Part shown: one piece after another, positions 15,457 through 23,992 of the stretch
How the letters are laid out: every line of letters begins with the position of its first letter
How positions within the stretch are numbered: position 1 is the first letter of the stretch
The notes under the pieces: model-generated
The model's database searches: none
What the model saw: the letters and a program-made list of their open reading frames with translations, nothing else
What the model was told of the DNA's origin: nothing
Program-made: the position numbers and the translations under genes
Assembly: GCA_964503145.1 (NCBI GenBank)
Contig: CAZCYV010000002.1
Location: 310,001 to 374,000, forward strand
Direction: 5' to 3'
Length of the DNA stretch: 64,000 nucleotides
Origin: RBG-16-57-11 sp964503145
GTDB taxonomy: Bacteria > Chloroflexota > Anaerolineae > Anaerolineales > UBA4823

Positions 15457-16257
15457 TCACCCTTCCTTTCCAGAGCGACGATCGCCATTGCTGGCCAGCG
15501 CCGCCAGGACCTCTGGTCGCGTCGTGTCCCAGGGTTGGGAGCCTAAAGATTCCAAATGAGGAATGCAACGGGTGGAGAAATAGCGCCGTGCTTCGAGGGG
15601 GCCGCCGGTAAATATCACCGTCCCAGCGCACATCAGTGAGGCTTTGTCGGCCGTTTCTACGATCTCGTCACGATGCGTGATCAGCAAAACCGCGCTGCCC
15701 TCCATTGCCATACGGCGGATCAACATGGCAATGTCTCCCAGGGTGAGCACGTCGATGCCGGAGTCTGGTTCATCCAAAATGGCTAAGCGTGGGCGCATCG
15801 CATACACCGCCGCCAGTTCCACTCGTTTGCGCTCCCCTCCTGAGAGGGTCTGGTCAGCGGGACGATATCCGTAGTATTTGGCAGGCAAAGAGACTGCTTC
15901 CAGCACCGCCACCACCTTCTCATGATCCGGCTGTTTTTGTCCTAAGCTGATATACTTCCCAATCGGAATGCCCTCAAAACGCGCCGGCTCCTGCCAGGCC
16001 AGAGTGATTCCCAGGCGCGCGCGTTCGGTGATCGACAGGCCGGCCAGATCATGGCCATCGAAGATAATCCGTCCTTCGTCCGGCGTATAGTCTTCGCAAC
16101 CCATAATGGCGTAAGCCAGCGAAGACTTGCCCGACCCATTCAGCCCGAGCAAAACATGGATCTCTCCCGCGTGTACTTCTAAATTGACGCCGCGCAGGAT
16201 CTCGCGCCCATTACGACGAAGCCACAAATTTTCGACCTTCAAAATGGGGTCAGCCAT
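15457..16257 (-). CDS. sufC: SufC-like ABC ATPase for Fe-S cluster assembly
   Basis: The start is ATG 16257 after AAGAGG (266 residues). Walker A is GLNGSGKSS, the Q-loop region reads LAWQEPARFEGI, the ABC signature is LSGGERKRVELA, Walker B is LAILDEPDSGID, and the H-loop is ITHRDE. The DEPDSGID box and the overall form are typical of SufC rather than transporter ATPases. It is two bases from the SufB-like start, forming the two-gene cluster-assembly module. No sufS or sufU is adjacent, so the sulfur source must come from elsewhere (a class-V enzyme is at 36160 but is of another subgroup). Confidence 0.9.
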   Translation of the reverse strand: MADPILKVENLWLRRNGREILRGVNLEVHAGEIHVLLGLNGSGKSSLAYAIMGCEDYTPDEGRIIFDGHDLAGLSITERARLGITLAWQEPARFEGIPIGKYISLGQKQPDHEKVVAVLEAVSLPAKYYGYRPADQTLSGGERKRVELAAVYAMRPRLAILDEPDSGIDVLTLGDIAMLIRRMAMEGSAVLLITHRDEIVETADKASLMCAGTVIFTGGPLEARRYFSTRCIPHLESLGSQPWDTTRPEVLAALASNGDRRSGKEG

Positions 16258-16317
16258 AGTATCCTCTTCTTGCGAGAACGTCTGAGAACCTATCAGCATG
16301 TATTTTTCGTATGGGAG

Positions 16318-17571
16318 TTATGGACATTGGATGATTCCTTGAGACCATAAACATCCACCGCAGACCGGGGGCGGATTCAAAAAGCAGTCTTCCTGGTTCT
16401 CTTCGATCAGCTCGCATCCACCGCAGAATGTGCAGGGCGCGAATGCAAAACTTTGTACTCTCTCACGAAACTCGATATAAGGCTTATCCAGCCAGATGTC
16501 TATCAGTGGCCGGTCGTGAATGTTCCCAAAGATATGTCTGTGATTTATCCGTTCTCTGCCACTTAAGTAACTGATGTAGGTATGAAGCAACGGTTGACAG
16601 GGAGCGACATCTCCCTGCCAACCGATGGTCAATGAACCGCTTTGAATGAAGCTGCACACATCGCTGGCATCCACCAGGTCATGACCTGCAAAGGTAACGC
16701 TGCACCCGCTGCTTAACGCCTCCCAAAAGGCGTTTCGGGTGAGATCGTTTAAATCCATTTTCGGCATGGTCAGATGAGGCAGCATCGAGGACGACATGTA
16801 AGTGACATCCTTCAAGGTGCGTGCGTAGAGCATCTCGTCTTGCAATTCTCTGGTGTAGGGAAAGACATTGCTGACAAAAAACAGCCTGGCTCCATGTTTG
16901 CGTCCCAAGGCGATCACCGCTGGCAAGTCACGGATGTTGCGCTTCATTGCCACGAACGCGATCCCGATGTCAGGCGCCGGATAGTGATCGGCAGGGCGCA
17001 TCTTATGGAATCGGGACAGGTTGTCGATGACTTTAGGCAATTCGGCGCCTAAACGAACATCTGCATAGCTTTCCGCACTGGCTCCATCGATGGACACCCA
17101 AAGCACATCCAATCCAGCATCGATCAACTGCTTCCCCTTGCGCTCTGTCAGCAGCGTTCCATTGGTGATCAACTCGATGCGAACGCCAAGCTCTTTGATC
17201 TGTTTGACCCAGGTGGTTGTCTTGGGATGAAAGAGCGGCTCGCCGATTCCGCCGAAAAACACTGTTGGCTTGGGAGACAGTTTCTCCAAATCTTCCAGGA
17301 TGCGGGCAAAGGTTTCGTCACTCATGCTGCCGGGCTGCTCTTTCCAGGAGTGGCGCATGCAGAAACGGCAGTCAAGATTACAAAGATCGGTGGGCTCGAT
17401 GTAGATCTTATTGAGATGTGTCACCGGAGGTTGCAGCCTGAGAGCGCGCGCGTGTTTTTCCAGGCGGACTCGCGCCCCCGCTTTGAGTCCGTATTGCGCC
17501 ACGATCTCAGGCGGAAGCACCAGGTTGCCCTCCTGGTTCACCATTGCCCAACTCGCCGATTTCGTTTCCAT
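16318..17571 (-). CDS. radical SAM/SPASM protein, paralogue of the one at 9750-11060
   Basis: This 417-residue protein has an AbrB-like N-terminus (residues 11-45: GNLVLPPEIVAQYGLKAGA), radical SAM cysteines CNLDCRFC (64, 68, 71), FGGIGEPLFHP, ELITNGTLL, DVLWVSIDGASAESYADVRLG, and a C-terminal Cys-rich region (CTFCGGCELIEENQEDC, CGGCLWSQG, final QCP). The whole length aligns by eye with the other copy, including the last residues. The family matches tungsten-cofactor oxidoreductase radical SAM maturases. It is the first gene of the leftward redox/maturation locus, with sufC 60 bases downstream. A SPASM protein of other substrate range remains possible. Confidence 0.83.
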   Translation of the reverse strand: METKSASWAMVNQEGNLVLPPEIVAQYGLKAGARVRLEKHARALRLQPPVTHLNKIYIEPTDLCNLDCRFCMRHSWKEQPGSMSDETFARILEDLEKLSPKPTVFFGGIGEPLFHPKTTTWVKQIKELGVRIELITNGTLLTERKGKQLIDAGLDVLWVSIDGASAESYADVRLGAELPKVIDNLSRFHKMRPADHYPAPDIGIAFVAMKRNIRDLPAVIALGRKHGARLFFVSNVFPYTRELQDEMLYARTLKDVTYMSSSMLPHLTMPKMDLNDLTRNAFWEALSSGCSVTFAGHDLVDASDVCSFIQSGSLTIGWQGDVAPCQPLLHTYISYLSGRERINHRHIFGNIHDRPLIDIWLDKPYIEFRERVQSFAFAPCTFCGGCELIEENQEDCFLNPPPVCGGCLWSQGIIQCP

Positions 17572-17630
17572 TCGAGAAACTGCTCCCTAAGCCAAATTAC
17601 CGTTTTCTGATAAGCTATTTGGCTGCCAGC

Positions 17631-19115
17631 TTAATCGGTCGTAGCTACAGCTTTTTCAACCGCATTTGCCTGGTTGCGACGGCTGACCCACCAAAGAGCG
17701 CCCGCCAGCAACGCCAGGAACCCAACCAGATACAACACAACTGTTCCAAGTCTGGCGCCATCCACCCAGGCACCGTAGATCAGCCCTGCCAGGGTGCTGA
17801 ACAACGCCACCCAAAACACGTACACCCAGGCCTTTAATCTACCGATGATCGTGGAGACAATCATGATGCTTTGCAGGCTGAGTTCAGGATCGGCCATCAG
17901 GTACGCCAGCAACGGGCCGCGGTGCATGCCCAGGCTGAGGAACATATTGGCAATGGGCACTTCCACTAGGGTCGGGAAGTACATGAAGACGCCAAAGATC
18001 ACGCCTGCCAGATTCCCCAGCAGCGTGTTCTGTCCGGCCAGGGCTTCGATCCATTCAGGTCTGATGATCACGCGCATCATGCCCACTACAAACACGCCCA
18101 CGACCAACAACGGAAAGATTTGCTTGACGAAGCGCCACGATTCCCACAGGAAGTCACGCTGTTCGTCCTCGGTCAATTGCCTGCGTAGCAGCCACCCCAA
18201 CACACCCAACGCCAGCAGCACGGCAAAGAACTTGCCCGTGAACAAGATCGTCAAACCGTCTGGTCGAGGCTGCATGCCCAGCGCGGCCACTAACAGGGTC
18301 GACCCAACCAGGGCGAGGGCGGTCCAGGTCCAGCGATTGAAACCTTCGTAGATATTCTCCATACCCTTCCAGGAAGAGAAACCGATCAAAGCCAACAATC
18401 CGATCAGGATTGCTCCCTGAGCCGTGACGCCCTCCTCGCCCTTGGCGGCATCGTACGGCACCAGGCGGTAAAGAAAATCCTGAAAGCGGTCCACCCCTGG
18501 AATGGGGAGAGTCGCCTGAGCGTAGGCATTGGTCAACAAACCGATCTTGAGCGTGCCCGAAAGCAACAGAACGACCAAAATCAGCAAGAAAGCCAGCGCC
18601 GCCCGGCGCATACCCTTTTTGCTTTGGGCGGCAAAAAGAGCATCCGTCGCCTGATCGTGCGCAATATCCGACCGGCTGAAGATCAGCGCCATGATCAGGC
18701 CAATGCCGATTCCGAATGCCAACGAGAGGAACAAACGGGCAAAAGCCAGGTCTGCGCCAATCACTCCACCGGTATAGACCAGCGCCAGGATGTTAGCCGC
18801 TGGCGCGAAGAACAAGAAAGTGATCGCCGGGCCCAGCCCTGCGCCTTTTTTGTAAATCCCGGCAAACAAGGGGACGATGGTACAAGAGCATACCGCCAAC
18901 ACCGAGCCCGCCAGCGCCGCAGCCGGATAAGAGACATACTTGGGAGCGTTGCGGCCCAAAAAGCGTGTGACCGACTCTTTGGGGATCAACGCCGTCATGG
19001 CGCCGGCAATGTAGAACGCCGGCACCAGGCAAAGCAGCACATGCGCGGCCAGGTAGGCCGCCAGGTTACCCAGGCCACCTTGTAAGAGTTTTGAGAGTAA
19101 CGCAAGAATGTCCAT
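17631..19115 (-). CDS. COG0701 (ArsP-type) permease
   Basis: The 494-residue protein has two groups of about four TM helices with a cytoplasmic linker. It carries the family signature CSCTIVPLFAGIYKKGAGLGP followed by FFAPAANILAL in the first half and a matching second half with PTLVEVPIANMFLSLGMHRGP. COG0701 permeases include the organoarsenical exporter ArsP; others are linked to small thioredoxins. GGAG precedes the ATG and an ArsR-type operator lies 33-52 bases upstream, so metalloid- or thiol-responsive expression is likely. The substrate is not established. Confidence 0.9.
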   Translation of the reverse strand: MDILALLSKLLQGGLGNLAAYLAAHVLLCLVPAFYIAGAMTALIPKESVTRFLGRNAPKYVSYPAAALAGSVLAVCSCTIVPLFAGIYKKGAGLGPAITFLFFAPAANILALVYTGGVIGADLAFARLFLSLAFGIGIGLIMALIFSRSDIAHDQATDALFAAQSKKGMRRAALAFLLILVVLLLSGTLKIGLLTNAYAQATLPIPGVDRFQDFLYRLVPYDAAKGEEGVTAQGAILIGLLALIGFSSWKGMENIYEGFNRWTWTALALVGSTLLVAALGMQPRPDGLTILFTGKFFAVLLALGVLGWLLRRQLTEDEQRDFLWESWRFVKQIFPLLVVGVFVVGMMRVIIRPEWIEALAGQNTLLGNLAGVIFGVFMYFPTLVEVPIANMFLSLGMHRGPLLAYLMADPELSLQSIMIVSTIIGRLKAWVYVFWVALFSTLAGLIYGAWVDGARLGTVVLYLVGFLALLAGALWWVSRRNQANAVEKAVATTD

Positions 19116-19147
19116 TTGTATTCTCCAAAAAATTTATCCAGGGCAGG

Positions 19148-19167
19148 ATATTCGATCGATCGAATAT
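19148..19167. promoter_or_regulatory. ArsR operator 1 (perfect 20-bp palindrome)
   Basis: The site ATATTCGATCGATCGAATAT is a perfect 20-base palindrome upstream of the COG0701 permease. It contains ATTCG-N6-CGAAT, the same core as two further sites upstream of the TauE-like gene and of arsR itself. Confidence 0.85.
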
Positions 19168-19192
19168 ATTTTATCCACTGCGAACCCGCGAG

Positions 19193-19395
19193 TCAATTGT
19201 GATTTTTGTCACCGATCGCGTCATACATCCATAATGGATGGATTTGAAGCTGACTCGGATCGTCACTACGTCTCAGATTCCAGGAGTTATCAAGAGACTT
19301 GCTCTCGCAGCTTCGCCTCATACTTCTCAGGCGCATTTTCCCGACAATAGCGTTGACATTGGCAATGTATTGTGTCGTCATTTTGAACTCTACTC
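19193..19395 (-). other. intergenic stretch with an unassigned short coding-like segment
   Basis: Between the TauE-like stop and operator 1 there are about 200 bases without a recognisable gene. One minus-strand frame (starting ATG 19382 after AGGAG) would give 62 residues with no family features. A second frame in the same place gives about 25 residues rich in charged and Cys residues (CQRYCRENAPEKYEAKLRE) but has no start codon. It may be the relic of a small gene or chance. Confidence 0.3.
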
Positions 19396-20154
19396 CTATT
19401 TGAGTAAATCGAATATGATCTTGGCCGCGATTAGCCAAAGCAGAACGCCAATGAGGCGTTTGAGTTGTGTGTTGGAAATTTTGGTTTTCATCAATTGAGA
19501 GCCGACAATTGAGCCGGCGGCAGCCATCACAGCGGTAATACCGATGAAAAGCGGATCCAGACCTCCCATTGTGGCATGTCCCAAAAAACCGGAAAGCGAG
19601 GCAAAAACCACCACCAGAGCGGTCGTCCCGGCGGCGACTTTGGACTCCAACCCTATCCAATTGAGCACGGGCAGAATAAAGTTACCGCCGCCTACTCCGA
19701 GCAGCCCGCCCAGGAAGCCAGCTGCGCTGCCCACCCCTACGCCGGCCCCTACTTCCACAGCGCGACCAAGGGATTCCTGGCGTTGGCGGGCTTTATAAAA
19801 CAACATCATGAACCCGGCAAAGATCAGAAAGACGGCAAACATGCCGAGGAGCAGGGTCTTATCCACATGGGGCGTTAGCCAAGCGCCAAAGGGTGAGAGA
19901 ATGACCGCCGCAATCAGCACCGGTAATCCTACCCGCCAGTTGATCAGTTTACCGCGCCAGTAGTTGAGCGTAGCAAAAAGTAAGCTGACAACATTGAGCA
20001 GCAAAGCCGTAGGGGTGGCATCTGCTAATGGGACACCCAGGTAATAGAACAGGGGTACAAATAAGAACGCCGCTCCCAGACCAGCCATGGCTAAAAGGCC
20101 AGAGAGGAAGAAGACCAGGATTGCGCTGGCCAAGTAAATCGTGATGTTCATCAT
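19396..20154 (-). CDS. TauE/SafE-family permease under ArsR-type control
   Basis: The 252-residue protein has about eight TM helices and the paired family signatures LSGLLAMAGLGAAFLFVPL near the N-terminus and GFLGGLLGVGGGNFILPVL past the middle, plus KVAAGTTALVV. No clear ribosome site is seen; the ATG ATG start lies only 17 bases from the operator at 20172, so a leaderless or very short leader mRNA is possible. Its regulation together with the COG0701 permease suggests export of a thiol, sulfite or metalloid-related anion. Confidence 0.87.
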   Translation of the reverse strand: MMNITIYLASAILVFFLSGLLAMAGLGAAFLFVPLFYYLGVPLADATPTALLLNVVSLLFATLNYWRGKLINWRVGLPVLIAAVILSPFGAWLTPHVDKTLLLGMFAVFLIFAGFMMLFYKARQRQESLGRAVEVGAGVGVGSAAGFLGGLLGVGGGNFILPVLNWIGLESKVAAGTTALVVVFASLSGFLGHATMGGLDPLFIGITAVMAAAGSIVGSQLMKTKISNTQLKRLIGVLLWLIAAKIIFDLLK

Positions 20155-20171
20155 CGGGTGTCCGATAAATC

Positions 20172-20191
20172 AAATTCGATTTTTCGAATAT
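20172..20191. promoter_or_regulatory. ArsR operator 2
   Basis: The site AAATTCGATTTTTCGAATAT has the ATTCG-N6-CGAAT core of the other two sites. It lies 18-37 bases upstream of the TauE-like start, where it would overlap the promoter. Confidence 0.8.
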
Positions 20192-20239
20192 AATTTTCTT
20201 AAAAAATAAGGCGGAAAACCGCCTTGCTTGAAAACGCCC

Positions 20240-20647
20240 TCAGTCGAACGGAGCCTCAAGGTTAAACATAACGTCCGTCTCGCCAGCTTGAGGCGGATTG
20301 GGTTCCACAGCGCATTTAGGGCACAAGCAGGGGATTTTCGTCGTCAAAGAAGGTTTTGGGGCAACCCTGCTTTCTACTCCACTGAAGTGTTGCATTGCGT
20401 CAATCACCATATAGATCTTCGGTTGAGTTACCCGGTAGAAGATATTCCAACCTTCCCGGCGATCGGCAACCAGCCCGGCTTCGCGGAGCACCATCAGGTG
20501 TTGCGAGATGTGCGCCTGACGCAAGCCAAGCATGGCCTCCATGTGGCACACACATTGTTCCTCATCGCGCAGGATATCCAGGATTGCCAGGCGAGTGGGA
20601 TGCATCAGCACTTTAAAATATTGCGCTTGGGTCTGATAGGTATCCAT
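20240..20647 (-). CDS. ArsR/SmtB-family transcriptional repressor
   Basis: This 135-residue protein has a winged helix-turn-helix: LMHPTRLAILDILRDEEQCVCHMEAMLGLRQ split over helices, then AHISQHLMVLREAGLV and the wing RREGWNIFYRV. The CVCHME box in helix 3 is the place of the metal- or metalloid-sensing cysteines in ArsR (CVCDL). A C-terminal tail adds CLCPKC, which could be a second metal or redox site. It should repress its own gene and the two permease genes through the three ATTCG-N6-CGAAT sites and release them when the thiols bind metalloid or are oxidised. Confidence 0.92.
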   Translation of the reverse strand: MDTYQTQAQYFKVLMHPTRLAILDILRDEEQCVCHMEAMLGLRQAHISQHLMVLREAGLVADRREGWNIFYRVTQPKIYMVIDAMQHFSGVESRVAPKPSLTTKIPCLCPKCAVEPNPPQAGETDVMFNLEAPFD

Positions 20648-20664
20648 ATATTTCTTCCAAAATC

Positions 20665-20684
20665 ACATTCGGTGTTTCGAATAT
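20665..20684. promoter_or_regulatory. ArsR operator 3 (autoregulatory)
   Basis: The site ACATTCGGTGTTTCGAATAT lies 18-37 bases upstream of the arsR start and has the same ATTCG-N6-CGAAT core. Its distance to the start codon is identical to that of operator 2, which supports a shared promoter-operator architecture. Confidence 0.8.
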
Positions 20685-20904
20685 GATTTTACGACGTTTC
20701 GGGGCTTCCGTCAAGGCGTTGTGTCATACTTTTAGAGCGATGGATGTCACAATACTTCGCCCCATCTAAGGGACTGAAACTACTACCGGTTTAGCGTGTC
20801 AGGTAGCGAGGGTGGGTATATAATTCGATCAGAACGAGATAGCCAGCCTTGAGACACTTCTCTCTGGCCGTCATTTTCAACGTGGGAATTGCGGAGGTAA
20901 TCGC

Positions 20905-23508
20905 ATGAGCGACCTGATCGCCCGTCTTATTCAGAAATGCCTGGTATTCGATGAAAATTGCAGGCCCTCGGTATGGGTAGCAGCACCAGCAGGTGGAGCG
21001 TTTCAAGTGATGCAATTCTCCATGGACTCCGGTGAAAAGCGCACGGTGCAGGCCGGGCGACGAAGGCGCCCCAGCGAACCCGGTCCTGAGGGACGAGAGC
21101 GGGCGGAGGCGCCTCAGCGCAGGCGGCCAGAGCAGGGCGCCGGACCGCGCCCGCCTTCCGGCGGCGGGGGTGTAGGCGGCATCGGTTTTCCCGCGGCACC
21201 TGCTGGCGGCAGGCCGCGTATGTCCCTGTTAGGGATCATCATCGTCATTCTTCTAGCAATTTGTTCAGCGCCGGTGCTGCTGCTCCAGGATTCGGGAGAG
21301 ACTGGCGAACCAGCCCAGGCATTGCCGACCCAAGAGGCGCAGACGCAACCGACGCGCGCACCATCCACCCGACCGCCCAGGCCTACCGCCACCCTTGCTC
21401 AGGCGCCGCCGGTTTCACCGACCCGAACGCCAAGACCTGCTGCAGCTCCCGTGGAAAGCGGACAAACCTGGCTGGTAATGCTCTACCAGGACGCGGACGA
21501 TAAAATCCTGGAACAGGATATTTACGTCGATTTGAACGAAGCCGAACGCGCCGGCTCCAGCGATCGGGTGAAAATCGTCTCGCAAATCGATCGCTATCGG
21601 GCAGGCTATTCCGGCGACGGAAACTGGTCGAACACCAGACGCTTTTACCTCACCCAAGATAACAACTTGCAAAGCGTACGTTCGAAAGAGGTGCAAGACC
21701 TGGGGGAAGCGAATATGGCCGACGGCAAGACGCTGGTTGATTTTGCCACCTGGGCGATCCGTAATTATCCCGCCGATCGGTACATCTTGATCCTTTCCGA
21801 CCACGGCATGGGCTGGCCTGGAGGTTGGAGCGATCCGACCGCCTCCGGCCGGGGCAACTCCAGCTTTCCGCTCTCCACAGTACTGGACGATCAACTCTAT
21901 TTGATGGAACTCGACCAGGCAATGGAGGAGATTCGCGCCCAAACCGGCCTGGATCAATTCGAGATCATCGGCCTGGATGCCTGCTTGATGGGTCAACTGG
22001 AGGTCTTCACTGCGCTGGCACCGCACGCCCGTTATGCAGTAGCTTCGCAAGAGACCGAACCTTCCCTGGGCTGGGCTTATACCAGCTTCCTGAAACAACT
22101 GCTGATCAACCCAGACCTCACCGGCGCCGAGTTGAGCCGATCGATCGTCGAAAGCTACATTCGCGAAGACCAGCGCATCGTGGACGAGGAAGCCCGAGCA
22201 GGCTTCCTTGCTCAAGGCTCGCCGCTCGGCGGCCTCTTTGGGATGCCATCCGCCAGCCAACTGGCGCGACAACTCGAACAGAGCGTCACCCTGGCAGCGA
22301 TTAACCTGCAAGCCATACCGGCTTTGAACGAGAGCGTTAACAGCCTGGCCCTGGCGCTGCAACAGAGCCAGCAACGACCCATCGCCCAGGCGCGCAGCTA
22401 TGCCCAATCCTTCACCAGCATCTTTGGCAGCGATGTCCCGCCGTCTTATATCGACCTGGGCAACTTCGTGCAGCTCCTGAAGCGCAATATCAACGATGGT
22501 CAGGTGTCTCGAGCGGCCGACCAGGTGCTGGCGGCTCTGGAACAGGCGGTGATCGCCGAAAAGCATGGGCCGGGCAAACCAGGCGCTAGCGGGATTTCGA
22601 TTTACTTCCCCAATACCCAGCTTTTCCGCAACCCCGCCAGCGGGCCCGAATCTTACACAGTAGCGGCCGACCGTTTTGCCCGTCAATCGCTTTGGGATGA
22701 TTTCCTGGTCTTTCACTACACCGGCCGCGATTTCGAGGCCGGAGCTGTCGCCCCCGCGCTGCCGCGCAGCGGCGACCGGGTGCGCGCCCCGGTATCCGGT
22801 CGGGTCGAAGTTTCTTCGATCACGCTTTCCGCTCAAATCGCAGCCCCTGGACAACCGGTGACCCTGAGCGCAGATATCCAGGGGGACAACATCGGCTACA
22901 TCAAGCTGTTCGTCGGTTTTTACGATGAAGCCTCGAATTCGATCTTCATCGCCGATGCAGATTACCTGGAAAGCCCCGAGACGCGCGAAATTGGCGGCGT
23001 GTATTACCCCGATTGGGGCAAAGGCGACTTCACGCTCACCTTCGAGTGGGAGCCAGTAGTGTTTGCGATCAACGATGGTAAAAAGTCGGCTGTAGCCTTG
23101 TTCTCACCCCAGGACTACGGAGTTTCGCCCGAGCAGGCGACTTACACCGTTGACGGGCTATACACCTTTGCGGACAGCGGCGAGACCATCCACGCACGGC
23201 TGTATTTTCGCGACCAACAACTGCGCCAGGTGTTCGGCATCGCCGGCGAGGGTGCAACGGGCGCGCCGCGCGAGATCATCCCACAAACTGGAGACGCCTT
23301 CACCATCCTGGAAAAGTGGATGGACCTGGATCAGGATGGCAACGTGGTGCGCACCGCATTTCAAGAGGGAGAAACCCTGACTTTCGGCGACCAGATGTTC
23401 ACCTGGAAGGATCTGGACGCAGCCGCAGGCGTGTACATCATCGGTTTCATCGTCGAGGATCTGGACGGCAACCCATATCCAGTTTTCACCCAGGTAACCG
23501 TGCAATAG
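20905..23508 (+). CDS. membrane-anchored clostripain-family (C11) cysteine protease-like protein
   Basis: This 867-residue protein starts at ATG 20905 after GGAGG. Order of parts: about 105 residues of Arg/Pro/Gly-rich cytoplasmic sequence; a TM helix (about 106-128, LLGIIIVILLAICSAPVLLL); a Pro/Thr-rich linker; a C11 catalytic domain with the His in LILSDHGMGWPGG and the Cys in IGLDACLMGQLE; and a C-terminal beta-rich region of about 230 residues. Clostripains cleave after Arg or Lys. The domain faces outside. The long basic, disordered cytoplasmic tail is unusual and could link it to an inner partner. It ends overlapping the convergent DUF123 gene by 23 bases. Confidence 0.9.
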   Translation: MSDLIARLIQKCLVFDENCRPSVWVAAPAGGAFQVMQFSMDSGEKRTVQAGRRRRPSEPGPEGRERAEAPQRRRPEQGAGPRPPSGGGGVGGIGFPAAPAGGRPRMSLLGIIIVILLAICSAPVLLLQDSGETGEPAQALPTQEAQTQPTRAPSTRPPRPTATLAQAPPVSPTRTPRPAAAPVESGQTWLVMLYQDADDKILEQDIYVDLNEAERAGSSDRVKIVSQIDRYRAGYSGDGNWSNTRRFYLTQDNNLQSVRSKEVQDLGEANMADGKTLVDFATWAIRNYPADRYILILSDHGMGWPGGWSDPTASGRGNSSFPLSTVLDDQLYLMELDQAMEEIRAQTGLDQFEIIGLDACLMGQLEVFTALAPHARYAVASQETEPSLGWAYTSFLKQLLINPDLTGAELSRSIVESYIREDQRIVDEEARAGFLAQGSPLGGLFGMPSASQLARQLEQSVTLAAINLQAIPALNESVNSLALALQQSQQRPIAQARSYAQSFTSIFGSDVPPSYIDLGNFVQLLKRNINDGQVSRAADQVLAALEQAVIAEKHGPGKPGASGISIYFPNTQLFRNPASGPESYTVAADRFARQSLWDDFLVFHYTGRDFEAGAVAPALPRSGDRVRAPVSGRVEVSSITLSAQIAAPGQPVTLSADIQGDNIGYIKLFVGFYDEASNSIFIADADYLESPETREIGGVYYPDWGKGDFTLTFEWEPVVFAINDGKKSAVALFSPQDYGVSPEQATYTVDGLYTFADSGETIHARLYFRDQQLRQVFGIAGEGATGAPREIIPQTGDAFTILEKWMDLDQDGNVVRTAFQEGETLTFGDQMFTWKDLDAAAGVYIIGFIVEDLDGNPYPVFTQVTVQ

Positions 23509-23992
23509 TCAGGGGCGCGCCGGCAGCCTGCTCTAGGGCTTGCAGCCATTCGGTGCGGAACAGCAACGGTAAGCGGCTTTTCTCTTCTCCGGTGAAAGCG
23601 ATCAGGTGGGCCGGACAGCCCATAGCGCAATCGCTGGCGCCGAAACCTGACAACGGTACACTGCTTCCAGGCAGCCGGGCCAGCGCCTGGCTCCATAAGC
23701 ACTCCAGGCGCGCCACATCGGTGGTCTGGGGTGACGCCAGGTAGGCGAAAGCGCGCACCTGGGCAGCGCAGCGCAGGTAATCAATATGCCAGCGCAGTGT
23801 ACGTGCGCCGCCCGATTGCAAGTGGCGGCCAAGACGAGCTTTCAGACCTCCGGAGCCCTGGGCGCTGCCCGCGTAAAACATTACTCCGGCGGAAAAGTTC
23901 GCCTGGCCTGAACTGCCAACCGTCAGGCAGACCTCTTCGGGCAGGTAGAGTTCCAGTAGATAGGCACCGGGCGAGGCAGGTAGATCAATCAT
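23486..23992 (-). CDS. DUF123 / Uri-type GIY-YIG-like protein
   Basis: The 168-residue protein matches DUF123 (COG1833): PGAYLLELYLP at the start, MFYAGSAQGSGGLKARLGRHL, HIDYLR, an ECLWSQAL helix and FGASDCAMGCPAHL at the end, where DUF123 proteins have FG-S-DC-C--HL. It is related to GIY-YIG nucleases. It overlaps the methyltransferase upstream by four bases (ATGA) and so is the last gene of the large leftward cluster. Its role there is unclear; it may simply be carried along. Confidence 0.88.
   Translation of the reverse strand: MIDLPASPGAYLLELYLPEEVCLTVGSSGQANFSAGVMFYAGSAQGSGGLKARLGRHLQSGGARTLRWHIDYLRCAAQVRAFAYLASPQTTDVARLECLWSQALARLPGSSVPLSGFGASDCAMGCPAHLIAFTGEEKSRLPLLFRTEWLQALEQAAGAPLTIARLPG

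Noticed and set aside
21415..22854. 479-codon minus-strand open frame inside the clostripain-like gene
   Set aside because: It is antisense to conserved catalytic sequence, and its composition is that of a codon-bias shadow.
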